Shown here one piece after another: positions 46,583 to 57,245 of a stretch of DNA of 64,000 nt. Both the position numbers and the translations under genes were made by a program. The notes beneath the pieces were generated by a model. That model searched no databases, was not told the origin of the DNA, and saw only the letters and a program-made list of their open reading frames with translations. This stretch comes from Gelatoporia subvermispora B (Eukaryota > Basidiomycota > Agaricomycetes > Polyporales > Gelatoporiaceae). The DNA is taken from positions 323,790 to 387,789 of the forward strand of contig KB445815.1 of NCBI GenBank assembly GCA_000320605.2, given 5' to 3'. Every line of letters begins with the position of its first letter. The stretch's first letter is position 1.

Positions 46583-47126
46583 TCGCGAAGCCCTCCCCGC
46601 CACCTCCCGCTTTTCATCAACTTGACGGACCGCAGCGACCCACAGCAAGCGATCTGTTGCGTCAGCGGTGTGCGTGATGATGATGATGATGTTCCTGGGA
46701 GGTGATCCAGCCCGGCGCAGCACACCCCGCGACAGGCCGGCGGGAGCGTGGAGGGGCCCTGCGAGGCCCTGGGTGCGGCATCTGTCCGCGCCTCGAGTCT
46801 CGCTTCCGTTCCCTCGCCCGTCTGTTGCGCGCGTCTTCTCGCCGTCGGTCCTCCGCAGGGCAGGTCCGAGTGTGTGCGTGCGCGCGTGCCCATCCCACGC
46901 CCCGATCGACACCCGCTCGGCGCGTGTGGCGCGTGTGGCTCGCACGTCTCGTCTCGCCACTCTGCGAGTACTCTGCGTGCCGTGCGCAGCCGCGCAAATC
47001 CGCGCGCTGCGTTCTCGGTCGCACGGACGGACTTTGGAGTCGAGCCCGTGCGCGAGCCCGACCCCTGCCGCCGAATCGGGCAGCGCCTTCTCGCTCGCCA
47101 GGCACGTCTGCGCCCGGCCTCCCGCT

Positions 47127-47225
47127 TCTCATTGGGTCCTTGCGGGTCTCGCACGCCGCGTCTCATTGGGTCCTTGCGGGTCTCGCACGCCGCGTCTCAT
47201 TGGGCCCTCGCGGGTCTCGCACGCA
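47127..47225. repeat. 34-bp tandem repeat, three copies
   Basis: The unit starts TCTCATTGGGTCCTTGCGGG and ends with TCTCGCACGCCGCG. Units one (47127) and two (47161) are identical, and the third (47195) has a few substitutions. Confidence 0.85.
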
Positions 47226-47226
47226 G

Positions 47227-47335
47227 GGCTGGCTCTGCGCGGCTGGCTCTGCGCGGCTGCGCGGCTGGCTCTGCGCGGCTGCGCGGCTGGCTCTGCGCGG
47301 CTGCGCGGCTGGCTCTGCACGGCTGCGCGGCTGGG
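47227..47335. repeat. 22-bp GC-rich tandem repeat
   Basis: Repeated GGCTGGCTCTGCGCGG followed by CTGCGC, about four to five copies, starting right after the 34-bp repeat. Likely to form stable hairpins. Confidence 0.85.
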
Positions 47336-50300
47336 AACGGCGGACAGATGTCGGGCTTTCTTGCATCGGGACGGCTCCGACCAGGCGCATGCGGGGGTGC
47401 AGGCTTGGCGCAGCTGGCGTGGTGTGGCAGCGGAACTGTGCGCGGCGGCGCTCCAGAAGTCAGGCGTCCATCCATCACAACGCGTCGCGCGCTGTTGTGT
47501 TGCGGGCGGTGGTAGTCCTGTGCGGTGCGGGCGCGCGCCGGAGGGGAGATCTCCGCCGCGGGCGCACCGCACACTGCGAGCGCACCGCACGCCGCTCTCC
47601 CGATCACGCGCATCGGCGTGCGGACTGTGGCGCGGTGCGGCGCGACGCCGGCCCAGGGTGCGCCACGGGGTGCTCGGGGTCCACCCCCGGGTGCGGCGGC
47701 GCGCTGCCAGGTGCTGCCCGGTGCAGCCTGGTGCCGCCCGGTGCGCGTGCTGACCGCGTGCGCTAGGGTGCGCTGGGTCGGGGCGGATGACGCGCGTGCG
47801 CAGGCTCAGGCGCCGGCAGAGGGCCCGCGCTGCGAGGCGCTGCCTGGCCTTGCCTGGCGCTGCGCCCTGCTGCGCCGCGCGCCTCATGTGTTCACCCGCG
47901 ATGCTCCCACGCTCCCGCCCACGTGCCTTCTAATGGAAGTTCTGCGCGGCGCGCGCCGCACGGGCAGCCGCCACTCTGCGAACCGCCGCGAACGCCCCCG
48001 AACGCGCGTGGGCCGCCCACGCGGGCGCGACACGCCGCCTGCGCGGCCGCCTGCACGACCGCCTGCTCCCTCCTGCGGGCGGCAACGGGCCGGGCGTCCC
48101 TGCCGTCACGGAGAGCGCGGCGACGTACGCGCGATGACGCGACGTGCCCCGCCGTGACGTCGGCACGGCGCTGCAACGTCGGCGAAACCGCCGGCGGACA
48201 GCGCCCGGAGGCGTCCGGGTGCTTCGCGTGCCGGCACTCGGGCTCACGCACGGCGGCCGCACGTGCGAGGCGGTCGTGGCGCGGTGGGCGCTCACGGCGG
48301 GAGCAGTGAATGTTCCCGCGAACGCGCTTCTGACGGGGCCGGGCCTGGCAGGCTGTCGCCGCAGTGAAGCCGCGCGCCACGGTCCCCATCTGCGTCCACC
48401 GCCTTCGCCCATGCTCCCGCCGGCCGCCCAGCCTTGGCCTAGTCCACTTGCCAGTTCGGGGGCGCCAGCTCTCATCCGACCCGCGCGGCCATATGGCCCT
48501 GCCCCGCCCATCACAACGCGGTTGCAATGAGGCCCTCCATCTCCGGTCATGTGCCTCACCCATCTTGTCCTCTCTCGGTCATGGCATTCGTCGACACGCT
48601 CCTCATCCTCGCTCGACCCTATGCGTTCAAGGCCTAGTATGTTTGGTCTCTCCGCGATGCTTCCCAAACCGCCCAGTTGCTGCTACGCTGCGTCTGTGCT
48701 GCACGCTGCGTTGTGCTGCTGCGCCTGTGCTGCATGCTGCGTCTAGTGTCTGCTCGAATCCCGGCTCCGCTGTCAGTCGAGTCTCCTGCGACACCAGTGT
48801 CTGATCTCGGGGACAGCCAGCGGAGCCGCTCGCGCTGGAGCATGTGCTGCCCTCCCAGGCGTCCGCGAACCACGCATCCATTCATTCGCACATCCGCCCA
48901 TCGTCCCATCCGTCCTCGCCTTCTGCCATCCCGCGCCGCCCCACCCCGGCCGCGCGCCCTCGGACATCCCGGCCCTGTCGTTGCTAGCCGCTCGCAGGCC
49001 CTGGCTCTTCGCGCAGGCTGTGCTCCGGACGCTTCCCGCGTGGCGCCCTCCGCTTCTCATTGGCCCCGTCTCCGTGCGCGCCGTGGCGACACTGCGGCCT
49101 CCCAGACTGCCCCTGCGGCCCGCGCCCATCTTTGAGTTTGCAGCACAACACGCGCAGCCCGTCCCCCTTCCCCGCTGCCTCGCGGCCCCCCCTTGACGCA
49201 TGTTCGCTGCCCGCAGCGACGCTCACCCACTCCGTCGGTCCACACATACGCCTTCCTTCTCCCCCCCTGGCCGCCGCGCCCCCCAGGTGCATACCTTGCC
49301 GTTCGTCGCGCCCAAAGATAGGCTAGCCTGCCTGCACGCCTCCGCGCGGACATGCCGTCACTCATCCTCTGCGTCCGCGCTAAGCCTCGCTCGTCCCCCG
49401 CCTATTTCTCGCAATGGCCCCCTTCTGGCCAGGGCATCTCCGGATGGCCCCTCGTCCCCTGCACGCACCACCCAGGCATTCTCCAGTTGGCATGCACTGG
49501 CCCACTCTTGACACTCGACATCCACCCTGCGCCGCGGCGCCAGAACGCCTCGCAGCCCACCGAACCACCCCGCGGCCGCTTCATCGATCTGCCGCGCACA
49601 TCATCTTCTGCATTCACTCGCTGCTCGGGACGCCGCCGCCTCACACGACCCGGGCGGGCCGCACGCTGCTGCGCCCACCTCGCGCCCGCGGCTCGTGAGC
49701 GGTGCACCCGTGCCGCTCGGCTGTCGTTCGTTCTCTTGTTCCCTGCGTTCCCCGCCGTGTCTGGGCGGTGCAGCGCGCGCCGCAGTCCCTGCGCACACAG
49801 CCAACGTCTGCCTGCTACGCCCAGCATCTGTCGCGAAGTCCTGCATCGGACGACCCGCGACCATGTCTCCGATCGGGGGATCTGCTCGTCGTCCGGCGGG
49901 CTGATCGTATCTTCTATCTGATATCCGCTGGCGCTTGGCCGCCGGTCTTGCGCGTTCGAGCGCTGTCTGGGTTCGGGGGTGCGTCCGCTTGCTCGCAAGA
50001 CTTCCATCTTCGCCCCCGCACGATGTTCATGCGCTACCGCGTGCCAGCGGTTGGTCAAGCACCCTGACAGGGCTCGGGTGCTGTGTTCTGGCGCCAAAGA
50101 CCAATGGACGGCGGTAGATTACTGCGCCCGGCGAGCTAGTACCGACCGTCGACGGCTAGAGGTCGATGTGGCGAGGGCACTTTGCGTGCCCCCCGGGTTC
50201 CCTCTCTACCTGTACCTCAACGTCCTCACAGTGACTGAAACGCTGTATTGGCTTTGCTCCCAGTCGTTCTCTTCCCGTCGTTGTCAGCCAGTCTGACGGC

Positions 50301-51312
50301 CAGTTGGTGGTCTGCAGCTACTACTTCGTCTTTGGCAACGGCACTGGGACGTCTCGATCGGGCCGCAATCGGAGACCAAGCACGACCGCTACCTGCACTG
50401 GGCGACCTAGCGCTCTGCCTAGTTTTCTGCATGTTAGGAGAGCTCTTGTGTCTTATGGACTGGCCCTTGTCTGGTGCGCTCCGGCCTAGTTTATAGGCCG
50501 CGGATCAGAACGCATCAATGCAGCATGCCTGCGTCTAGGCGACGGCCTCCTTATTCGTCCGCCTATAAAGTAGACCAGTTGTTGTCCATATGTTTTAACC
50601 TGTACTGTGTTGTGCTATAATACAGAGAGTTGATGAGCAATATATTACGGCGTCCGACTGGAGTCACTGCCAGGAATCCAATTTAAGCCTGAGATCAGAG
50701 AATACCGTGCATTATTGCACCATAAAATATAGCAACTCCCTTGTAGGGACTCGTCTTCGGCGATCCTATGAATTAGCTGCCTTATGGTCCCTCTTATCCG
50801 CACTGAACACCGCTATCGACTTGGCGATATCCTTGCTCTCGAAACTGTTTTCCCGAGTCGAGTCGTCGAGTGGAGCGCGTCGCAGTGGCGGAAATATAAC
50901 GGTCAAAAAATCCTAGACAGCCGCCCATACCTTGCACAAGTCGAAGGGATCACTGCAGTCTTGTTTTTTGTTCTTCTTGTCTCGTAGCCCCTTGGAGTGC
51001 GACAACAAGTGTTGTGCGGGGCAGGTACAGTGCTCTCGAAAGGGCAGTTGCCTGATATGGGGTGCCGAGCAGACATGACGGTGGCTGAGTGACTCGCGCA
51101 GGCGCGTTGCGGGAGACCTGCTCGCTGTTGCTCCTGTTCACCACCACATCGACACTGACGACAGCCGCAACCACCACATCCACTTCATTCATCTCTCTTG
51201 CTTTATTTTGGGCTTCCGGACACTAGGTCTTGCATTCATTTACACGACCTGGTCTCCCGTGTCTTATTCCGAGTGTACAACACCAGCTACCGATACGACT
51301 CTCTAACGTTTA

Positions 51313-54300
51313 ATGCCGGCCAAGAGCAAGCGCAATGCCATCCCTCGATCGCGCGTTATCAGCAACGCTCCTGTTTACCCAGAGTCCTCCACGCCGCTCT
51401 CTGATGATGTACCCTCTGTACCCTCTTCCTTCGATGACCGGCCAGCGATCACGATTAGGCCCGGCCCTTGGTTCCAGCAGGACACCGCACCTGATCTAGA
51501 CGTTGTACGCGATGGAGCAGCGAACATTCAACTCCAGGGAGAGTCTCCCCAACTCCGCGAGACGGTATTTGATGGTGTAGTTGATGGGCGGGAGCAGGAC
51601 GAGGACAGTTGCGCTCGGACAATCCCTGCCATTCCCGCCCGGCCGTCCGACACGCCTGACCCTCAGTTAAACGACGCGGATGCGACACCAGCAGTGACTA
51701 CGCATGCTTTGCAGAGGGACATGACGGCGGGGCATGTGAGGTCTCCTGTCCTGTCACGGTACGTCGCGTTTCTTCATCGCCGTCCAGGCACCACCCCTTC
51801 ATGTAACTCCTTGTACGTCGGGATGCCGGCGCGTCCCTCCATCGTGGTCCGCCGGCAGGCCATAGGGACCCGTGGGTCGGTTGCTCCAAGCAACACGTCG
51901 TTGCGCGCACTTAGCTACCCTTGCCTGGGTTCCGAACGACAAGCTCATGCGCAGGAGTCCCCCGGATCCGTGTGCGCAGCCCGATGTGTTCACCATCCTA
52001 CGGTGCGCAGACGGAAATGAACGGGCTAGCTTGCACGTGTGCTGCTCAAGGCAGCGTGCAGTCCATTCCTTTCCGCTCGCTGCACCCTCTGTCTCCATCT
52101 CCATCCGCGACCATGCTCGATTACTTATCACACCACAGTGAACTCACAACATTGGAGACATTTTCGCGCACGTTGCGCAACTACGTGCCGTCCGCGATCC
52201 CGATCCCGTCCGTGGCACCAACTCCACCGCGGGTGTCTAGGCCCCTGTCGTTTGGGAGCTTCCTAAACCCAGTATCTACGCCCATGAACACGCATCGCGA
52301 TGCTGACGCAGGAGACCAACATCGGAGACGTGCGAGCGAAGATACCTCTAGCAGACGCATGAGCTGGACGACGCAGGGTGCTCATGATCTTGGCAATAAT
52401 GCAATCTTCAGCTTGGATGAGGAAGTAATCGAAGACGACCTCCGTCACGACGCACACCTTACTTCTCGTTATCCTGCTGAGAAGCCGCCTGAGCAGGTGG
52501 TGTGGGCTAGATGGGATACTCTTGAGTTGTCTGGTTGCTCCAAGTAAGTTTGTGACATCAGTTGTGCGATTCCGTAGTTATCTGACGCTGATGTTGTTAG
52601 ACGTCTTCTTTTCCTCGGATTTCGTACAGGCCTGCAGCTATGGGACTGTACAAACTTGGGCTCGGTGACTGAGCTGCTGAACCTCTCGGGCGACTGGGCA
52701 GGGGCGACCATGGCTAGTGTGCTGCCACGACCCCGTTCACCCGAGAACGATGCTTTTGGCGAGATGCGCCCGCTCATTGGTGTTTTGTATGCGCCCACTT
52801 GCTGCAACACCCGATCAGCAACTGACGTCTATTCTAGGGTCGCTATCGGAGACCGGCCCGAATTCCGCGCGTATTCTCTGCGGACGCACCAGGTCGTCAA
52901 GACCATATACTCTCCGGCCCTTCGGTCGTTTTCAAGCTCGCCCGATTTCATCGTTCTCGTACGTACCTGTGTCTCAAGCGTGATTCATCAATTTAACCCG
53001 TCATATCGTAGAGCGAGTCTCATCCACCTGCTCTGCGCATCGTTTCGTCCTCGGCATTTGTAAATTTGTATACTATACATTCATCGTCGCTCGTTCCATT
53101 CGCATACCCTTTGCCAACCCCTGTCAACAATAACCTCAATGTATCAGCACTAGATCTAGAACGGGACAGCAGCGCAGCTAACATTCACCAACACAAATCC
53201 ATACCTCAACCTATTTACGCTATTTCTAATCGTCTTCTCGCATTTGCTTCTCGCGTTCCCTCCGATCTCTCCTTCCCTTCTACACCTATTCCAGGACGCT
53301 CTGGTCCATTTCATATGGAGTCCGACGGCGGTGTCAAGGCGGGACTGGGCATGTCGCAAGCTGATATCGGGAACGCCGCTGTCAAGCTCGGCGGAACCGT
53401 GCTTAGTGGGATGAAGTCCCTCGGTGGATTGGCCATATCAGCGGCACGCGCAGGCGTCTCGGCCGCTGTTTCTGGCGAGCTTACCACAAGTCCCAAGGCG
53501 ACCGTTGACTCATCGAAGGGGCTATCTCGCATGTTCTCTCGTAGCGCACCGACAGATGGAACACCTTTGGGAGGCCAGCATCTCGATGTGCTTACGGGAT
53601 TGAGACGTCCCTCGGATGCGATACCGCCAGAGAAGGAGAAGCAACAACTTCCTATCTTCACTGACGGTCAGACAGTTCCTCCTGGGTGCAACATCACCGT
53701 CATAGATCTTGGGCCTTTCTTGTCTGATTCCACGCAGGCGGTACCCGTTAAGGTTGCCGATTTCACCGTCTCGAAGAGTGAGCCGATCAGCCACATTCGT
53801 TTCTCTGGCAATGGCACATCGGTTGCGGCCTCGATGAAGGACGGACGAGTTGTCCGCGTCTTCAATATTCGACCATTGAGCCGAGCTGCTCGTTCATCGG
53901 TCAACGATTCGTCCTCACTACTCGGCGAGAGAACCCAGGCGGGATACTCTGCGCCCAGCCAGCCTCCACCGTCTATTTCCGCTGCTCCCAATCGGTCCGA
54001 TCATCCATGGCATGTCTACAACCTACGGCGCGGGCGTACATCTGCTGTTGTTGAAGAGATCGATTGGGCGAATGACGGAAGGTGGCTTGCGCTTTCGACG
54101 CGTAAGCGTACTGTGCACGTCTTTGCCATCAACCCATACGGAGGTCCTCCGGATCAGGCTAGTCATCTCCTGGGTAACGTGGTAAACGTGAATGCGCTGG
54201 TGAGTGAGATTACGCACCAATATCGATGCGGCACGAACTAAGTTTTGCACAGCAACCGCTGCGCATTGACATCTCTCCGCTCGTCCGTGTTCGATCAAAT

Positions 54301-55711
54301 GCGACGGCAGAGCAAGTGTCCGCACCGCTTGCTGCAACGTTCGTGCGGTCATCTGAAGCCACTATGGCGTCCACTCTTTTGCCCGCGGCGACGGTACATT
54401 ATTCTACTTCACCATCGTCACATTCTCCAACGCATTCAAAGCCAGTGTCCCCAGCTCAGCGCGTGCAAAGGCCGGCCAATTATCAAGATATGTTGATTTT
54501 TGATCCGGTAGATTCAACGCTATCGCTCCGTCGCATTTTTGTCGAGAAACATACCGCTGAAGTCAGCGTGCCTCTATCAAGTTCCATGCCCAGTAGCTTT
54601 GGTACTTCCAAGCAGACCAACTCGTCTCCTCGAAGACCCTCTGGCCTTACTCAAATGATGGAGAAGTCGACTGAAATAACCGGACGCGAGACAATTGTCG
54701 CAACGTGGCAGCTCGGGCGCAGTCAAGGCTGGCCAGAGGTACACCGCGTCCTATCGGACGATCGTTCGATACCGCTCATTACGCAGCCTTCCTCGAGGCC
54801 CGAGTACGTCTGTCTCATACGCGTCTTGTCTCCCTTGGTGTAGCTGACCATTCACTTGCAGTTGGTTGTCGCGTGCGGAACTGTCAACTTGCTCTGCGTC
54901 CGCTCGCATCTTACCACGCTCGATATACTTATCACACCAATTTTCTTTCCACGCGTTTGGCGAGGATTACCATGCATTATTACGTGGTCATAATCTCGAT
55001 ATTCCCTCCACGAAGGTCGAGGTTAGGAGGGAGGTCGAAGCGAGTGCCTACCCCGCTGGCACTGGTGAGCCTTTCATGCAGGGCTTAACATCTCCCCGGG
55101 AGATGGGGCACGTGTCGTCCTCATTCGACGAGCCTCTCGCCTCTGCTCTGACAGCTGAGCTCCAACCTCTCAACCCGTCTCCGCCGGTTTTGCCAATGCT
55201 GCCTAACGGCACCCCGGGATCATCCTCGAGATCGTTCAAGAATCCCGTACCGATTCGTTCAGTGGCCGTAGGCATTACAGATGGCATGTCAGAATCTCTG
55301 ATTCGGCTACGGCGCGAGATTGGCAAGGTTCGTTCCCCGCGGCTTGCTGCACGACCTGACAACGACCTATCTGCATCCGTACCTCTCGAGTTCGACGAAG
55401 AGGATGAGGAATTTGCTATCCATCACATGCACCCGGAAACTCTGGAGGAGCGCGTGATCTCGCGATCCACGTCCCGTGGCGAGGGTGATTCCGCCGCATC
55501 TGTATCAACGCCATCGACGAACCTCGACCCCCTGCCGGTGGAGGAAGACGGTGGTGATGTGTGGCAAGGATGGGATCCCGAGGACCAACGGGCTGTGGAG
55601 GATGCTGAACGGTTTGATGACATCACAGTGGGCTTTATGGACGAGGAACAGGATACAGTACGAGAAGTGGGCAAGAAGGTTCAACAGCGCATGGCTCTCC
55701 GCCGTAGGTAA
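51313..55711 (+). CDS. BCAS3-domain WD40-like protein, 1300 aa
   Basis: Six exons: 51313-51735, 52011-52543, 52601-52958, 53012-54199, 54253-54803 and 54862-55711 (3903 nt; phases agree). The core looks like the beta-propeller of BCAS3/Atg18-related proteins: VVWARWDTLE, RLLFLGFRTGLQLWDC, FRAYSLRTHQVVKTI, ALRIVSSSAFVNLYTIHS, ISHIRFSGNGTSVAASMKDGRVVRVFNI, VEEIDWANDGRWLALSTRKRTVHVFAI. The conserved BCAS3 C-terminal domain begins near LQPLRIDISPLVRVR. The tail is acidic (EEDEEFAIHHMHPETLEERV). Animal BCAS3 works with PHAF1 at autophagosome membranes and in cytoskeleton-dependent migration. The fungal role is not established. Intron 1 (275 bp) is long for this genome and might hide a small exon. 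Confidence 0.85.
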
Positions 55712-55799
55712 GCTGAGGTGCATATGTGCGCGTCTTTACGGTTTGCAAACTGTATGACAAGTCATGTTTTGTGCTTGGCAGAAGAAATTGTAATTTTAC

Positions 55800-56234
55800 A
55801 TGACACATGAACAATATCACCGTAAACTGTCAATGGGTGGCAACATCTCATGTTTTGAGAAGGTGGAATGCGGTGTGTATCCACGAAATGTTACGGGGCT
55901 CCGTACGGCGATGAACGAGGCATTCAAGATGGGTTTCCACTCCTCGTTCCCTGAGCGCGAAGCCGTATTGTACGAGACTCTGCTTTCCGATCTCGATGGT
56001 GCACATTTCGACGCCCCCGAGACATGGTCCGACGCGGAATCTGACGTCGATTTGGATATCGACCCGGAGCTAGTTGCTTTCGTGCAAGGATCGGGCGACC
56101 CGTGGGGCGAACCCGTGGACCTGTACGACTCTGTAGCTACATGTAACATGCCCCCGTATCGCGACAAGTTTGTCTCATTCACCGAAATCCCCCCCAAACC
56201 CGTCACGGTAACGCCGCGGCAGGGCCCACTATGA
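55800..56234 (+). CDS. small acidic hypothetical protein, up to 144 aa
   Basis: A single open frame 89 bp downstream of the BCAS3-like gene. Its second half is acidic and protein-like (SFPEREAVLYETLLSDLDG, DVDLDIDPELVAFVQG). There is no known domain. The first ATG (55800) gives MTHEQYHRK; a second Met twelve codons on may be the start. Overlapping minus-strand frames are open as well but have a random-looking composition. It could also be the last exon of an unrecognised gene. Confidence 0.4.
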   Translation: MTHEQYHRKLSMGGNISCFEKVECGVYPRNVTGLRTAMNEAFKMGFHSSFPEREAVLYETLLSDLDGAHFDAPETWSDAESDVDLDIDPELVAFVQGSGDPWGEPVDLYDSVATCNMPPYRDKFVSFTEIPPKPVTVTPRQGPL

Positions 56235-56895
56235 CAACTTCTCCTGAAATCGTATATATTCTGCACTCGAAGCACAGAGAGATATAAATTGGGTCGCGCT
56301 ACAGTCATCACGGGCACTAAACCAGTTGCGCTGCACGGCTACTACTTACGCTGCCTTTTTCCCCACGAACTACCATCGGGTCTAGGCACCATTCCCAGAG
56401 ACTGAGGCACAGGCCAATCCAGACACTGTTAAAACATTCCTCCACATTCATCTTCTCATCCTTGGCTGTGTCTACCAGTGATTAGATTCACATTAAGTTT
56501 CGGTCTGAACCTATGAGACCGATCAATCGATAACCAAGGCAGAGTATCAGTACGAGACGATGTCGCCAGTAGAGGGGAGCGAACCAAACAGTTTGCGGAG
56601 TACACGACGAACTAATGAGATGGTCCGAGCCTCATCGGAGGGTAAGGCGGCAGGCGGGCCGGCGTATTGTAACGGAATTGTAAGTGTGGGAAGGTCACGT
56701 GCTTCTTTCGGACTACGAAAAGCAAGATTTGTTACACTCGGGAAGCGTCGGCTTATGCCAACAGCAACCTTGCTTGTCTACACCACCAACCCCTGCCTAC
56801 ATGGTGGCCAGCTGGCTCCCCCACGTGGCCCATGTGGCACATCCACGCATCAGCCACATGCCTAGTGTTGACGAGTCCTGTCCTCTGGACCGTGC
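56235..56895. other. intergenic; no gene seen
   Basis: 660 bp between the hypothetical gene and the MITE. No repeat or domain was noticed. Confidence 0.45.
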
Positions 56896-56903
56896 AGGAC
56901 CGC

Positions 56904-57245
56904 TAGTGCTTTGCACGGGTCTATCCCCGGTTGCCAGCGCTATGACCTGTACCCATACCCGCGAAGGGTATAGACCCGTGAGCACGGGTACGGGTAACTG
57001 AAGTGCTGGTCTGGGGATGGCCAAGCGTTCTCTAGGGCACTGCTGCGGTGTCAAAAATGGTACAGAGAGTATGCGGGAGCCCTGGTATGGCTCCCGCATG
57101 CTCAAATTCGTTCCCAAAGCACTTTTTTGGGCGCGTTGGCCGTACCCGCAGGGTTCATGGGTACTAGCACAATGACCCGTACCTGTACCCTCACGGGTAA
57201 GGGTACCCAACCCGTGCGGGTTACCCTTACCCGTGCAAAGCACTA
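56904..57245. mobile_element. 342-bp MITE with 17-bp TIRs and 8-bp TSD (hAT-like)
   Basis: The ends are perfect inverted repeats: TAGTGCTTTGCACGGGT at 56904-56920 and its complement at 57229-57245. It is flanked by AGGACCGC (56896-56903) and AGGACTGC (57246-57253), an 8-bp duplication with one change. The interior has further GGGTA-rich inverted segments and no coding capacity. An 8-bp duplication is typical of hAT elements, and a decayed hAT transposase lies nearby, but TIR identity with that element was not shown. Confidence 0.85.

Larger units (their letters stand above)
45798..51312. other. 5.5 kb GC-rich gene-free stretch
   Basis: No recognisable gene. The sequence from about 46.0 to 50.2 kb is strikingly GC-rich, so stop codons are rare and long open frames overlap in several frames on both strands. 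Their translations are Arg/Ala/Pro/Cys-rich and lack domains, which marks them as compositional artefacts. Three minisatellite-like blocks occur (46534-46582, 47127-47225 and 47227-47335). After 50.5 kb the composition drops to AT-richer sequence, ending in the promoter of the BCAS3-like gene. Confidence 0.6.

Noticed and set aside
46062..50300. Long open frames (up to 360 codons) in the GC-rich stretch
   Set aside because: They overlap in several frames and on both strands, are Arg/Ala/Pro-rich without domains, and follow from the lack of A/T for stop codons.
52860..52983. Plus-frame alternative after 52.8 kb in the BCAS3-like gene
   Set aside because: It needs a 58-bp intron that breaks the conserved FRAYSLRTHQVVKTI block; reading straight through preserves it.
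56940..57245. GGGTA/TACCC words resembling telomeric repeats
   Set aside because: They form inverted pairs inside the MITE and are not a head-to-tail TTAGGG-type array.
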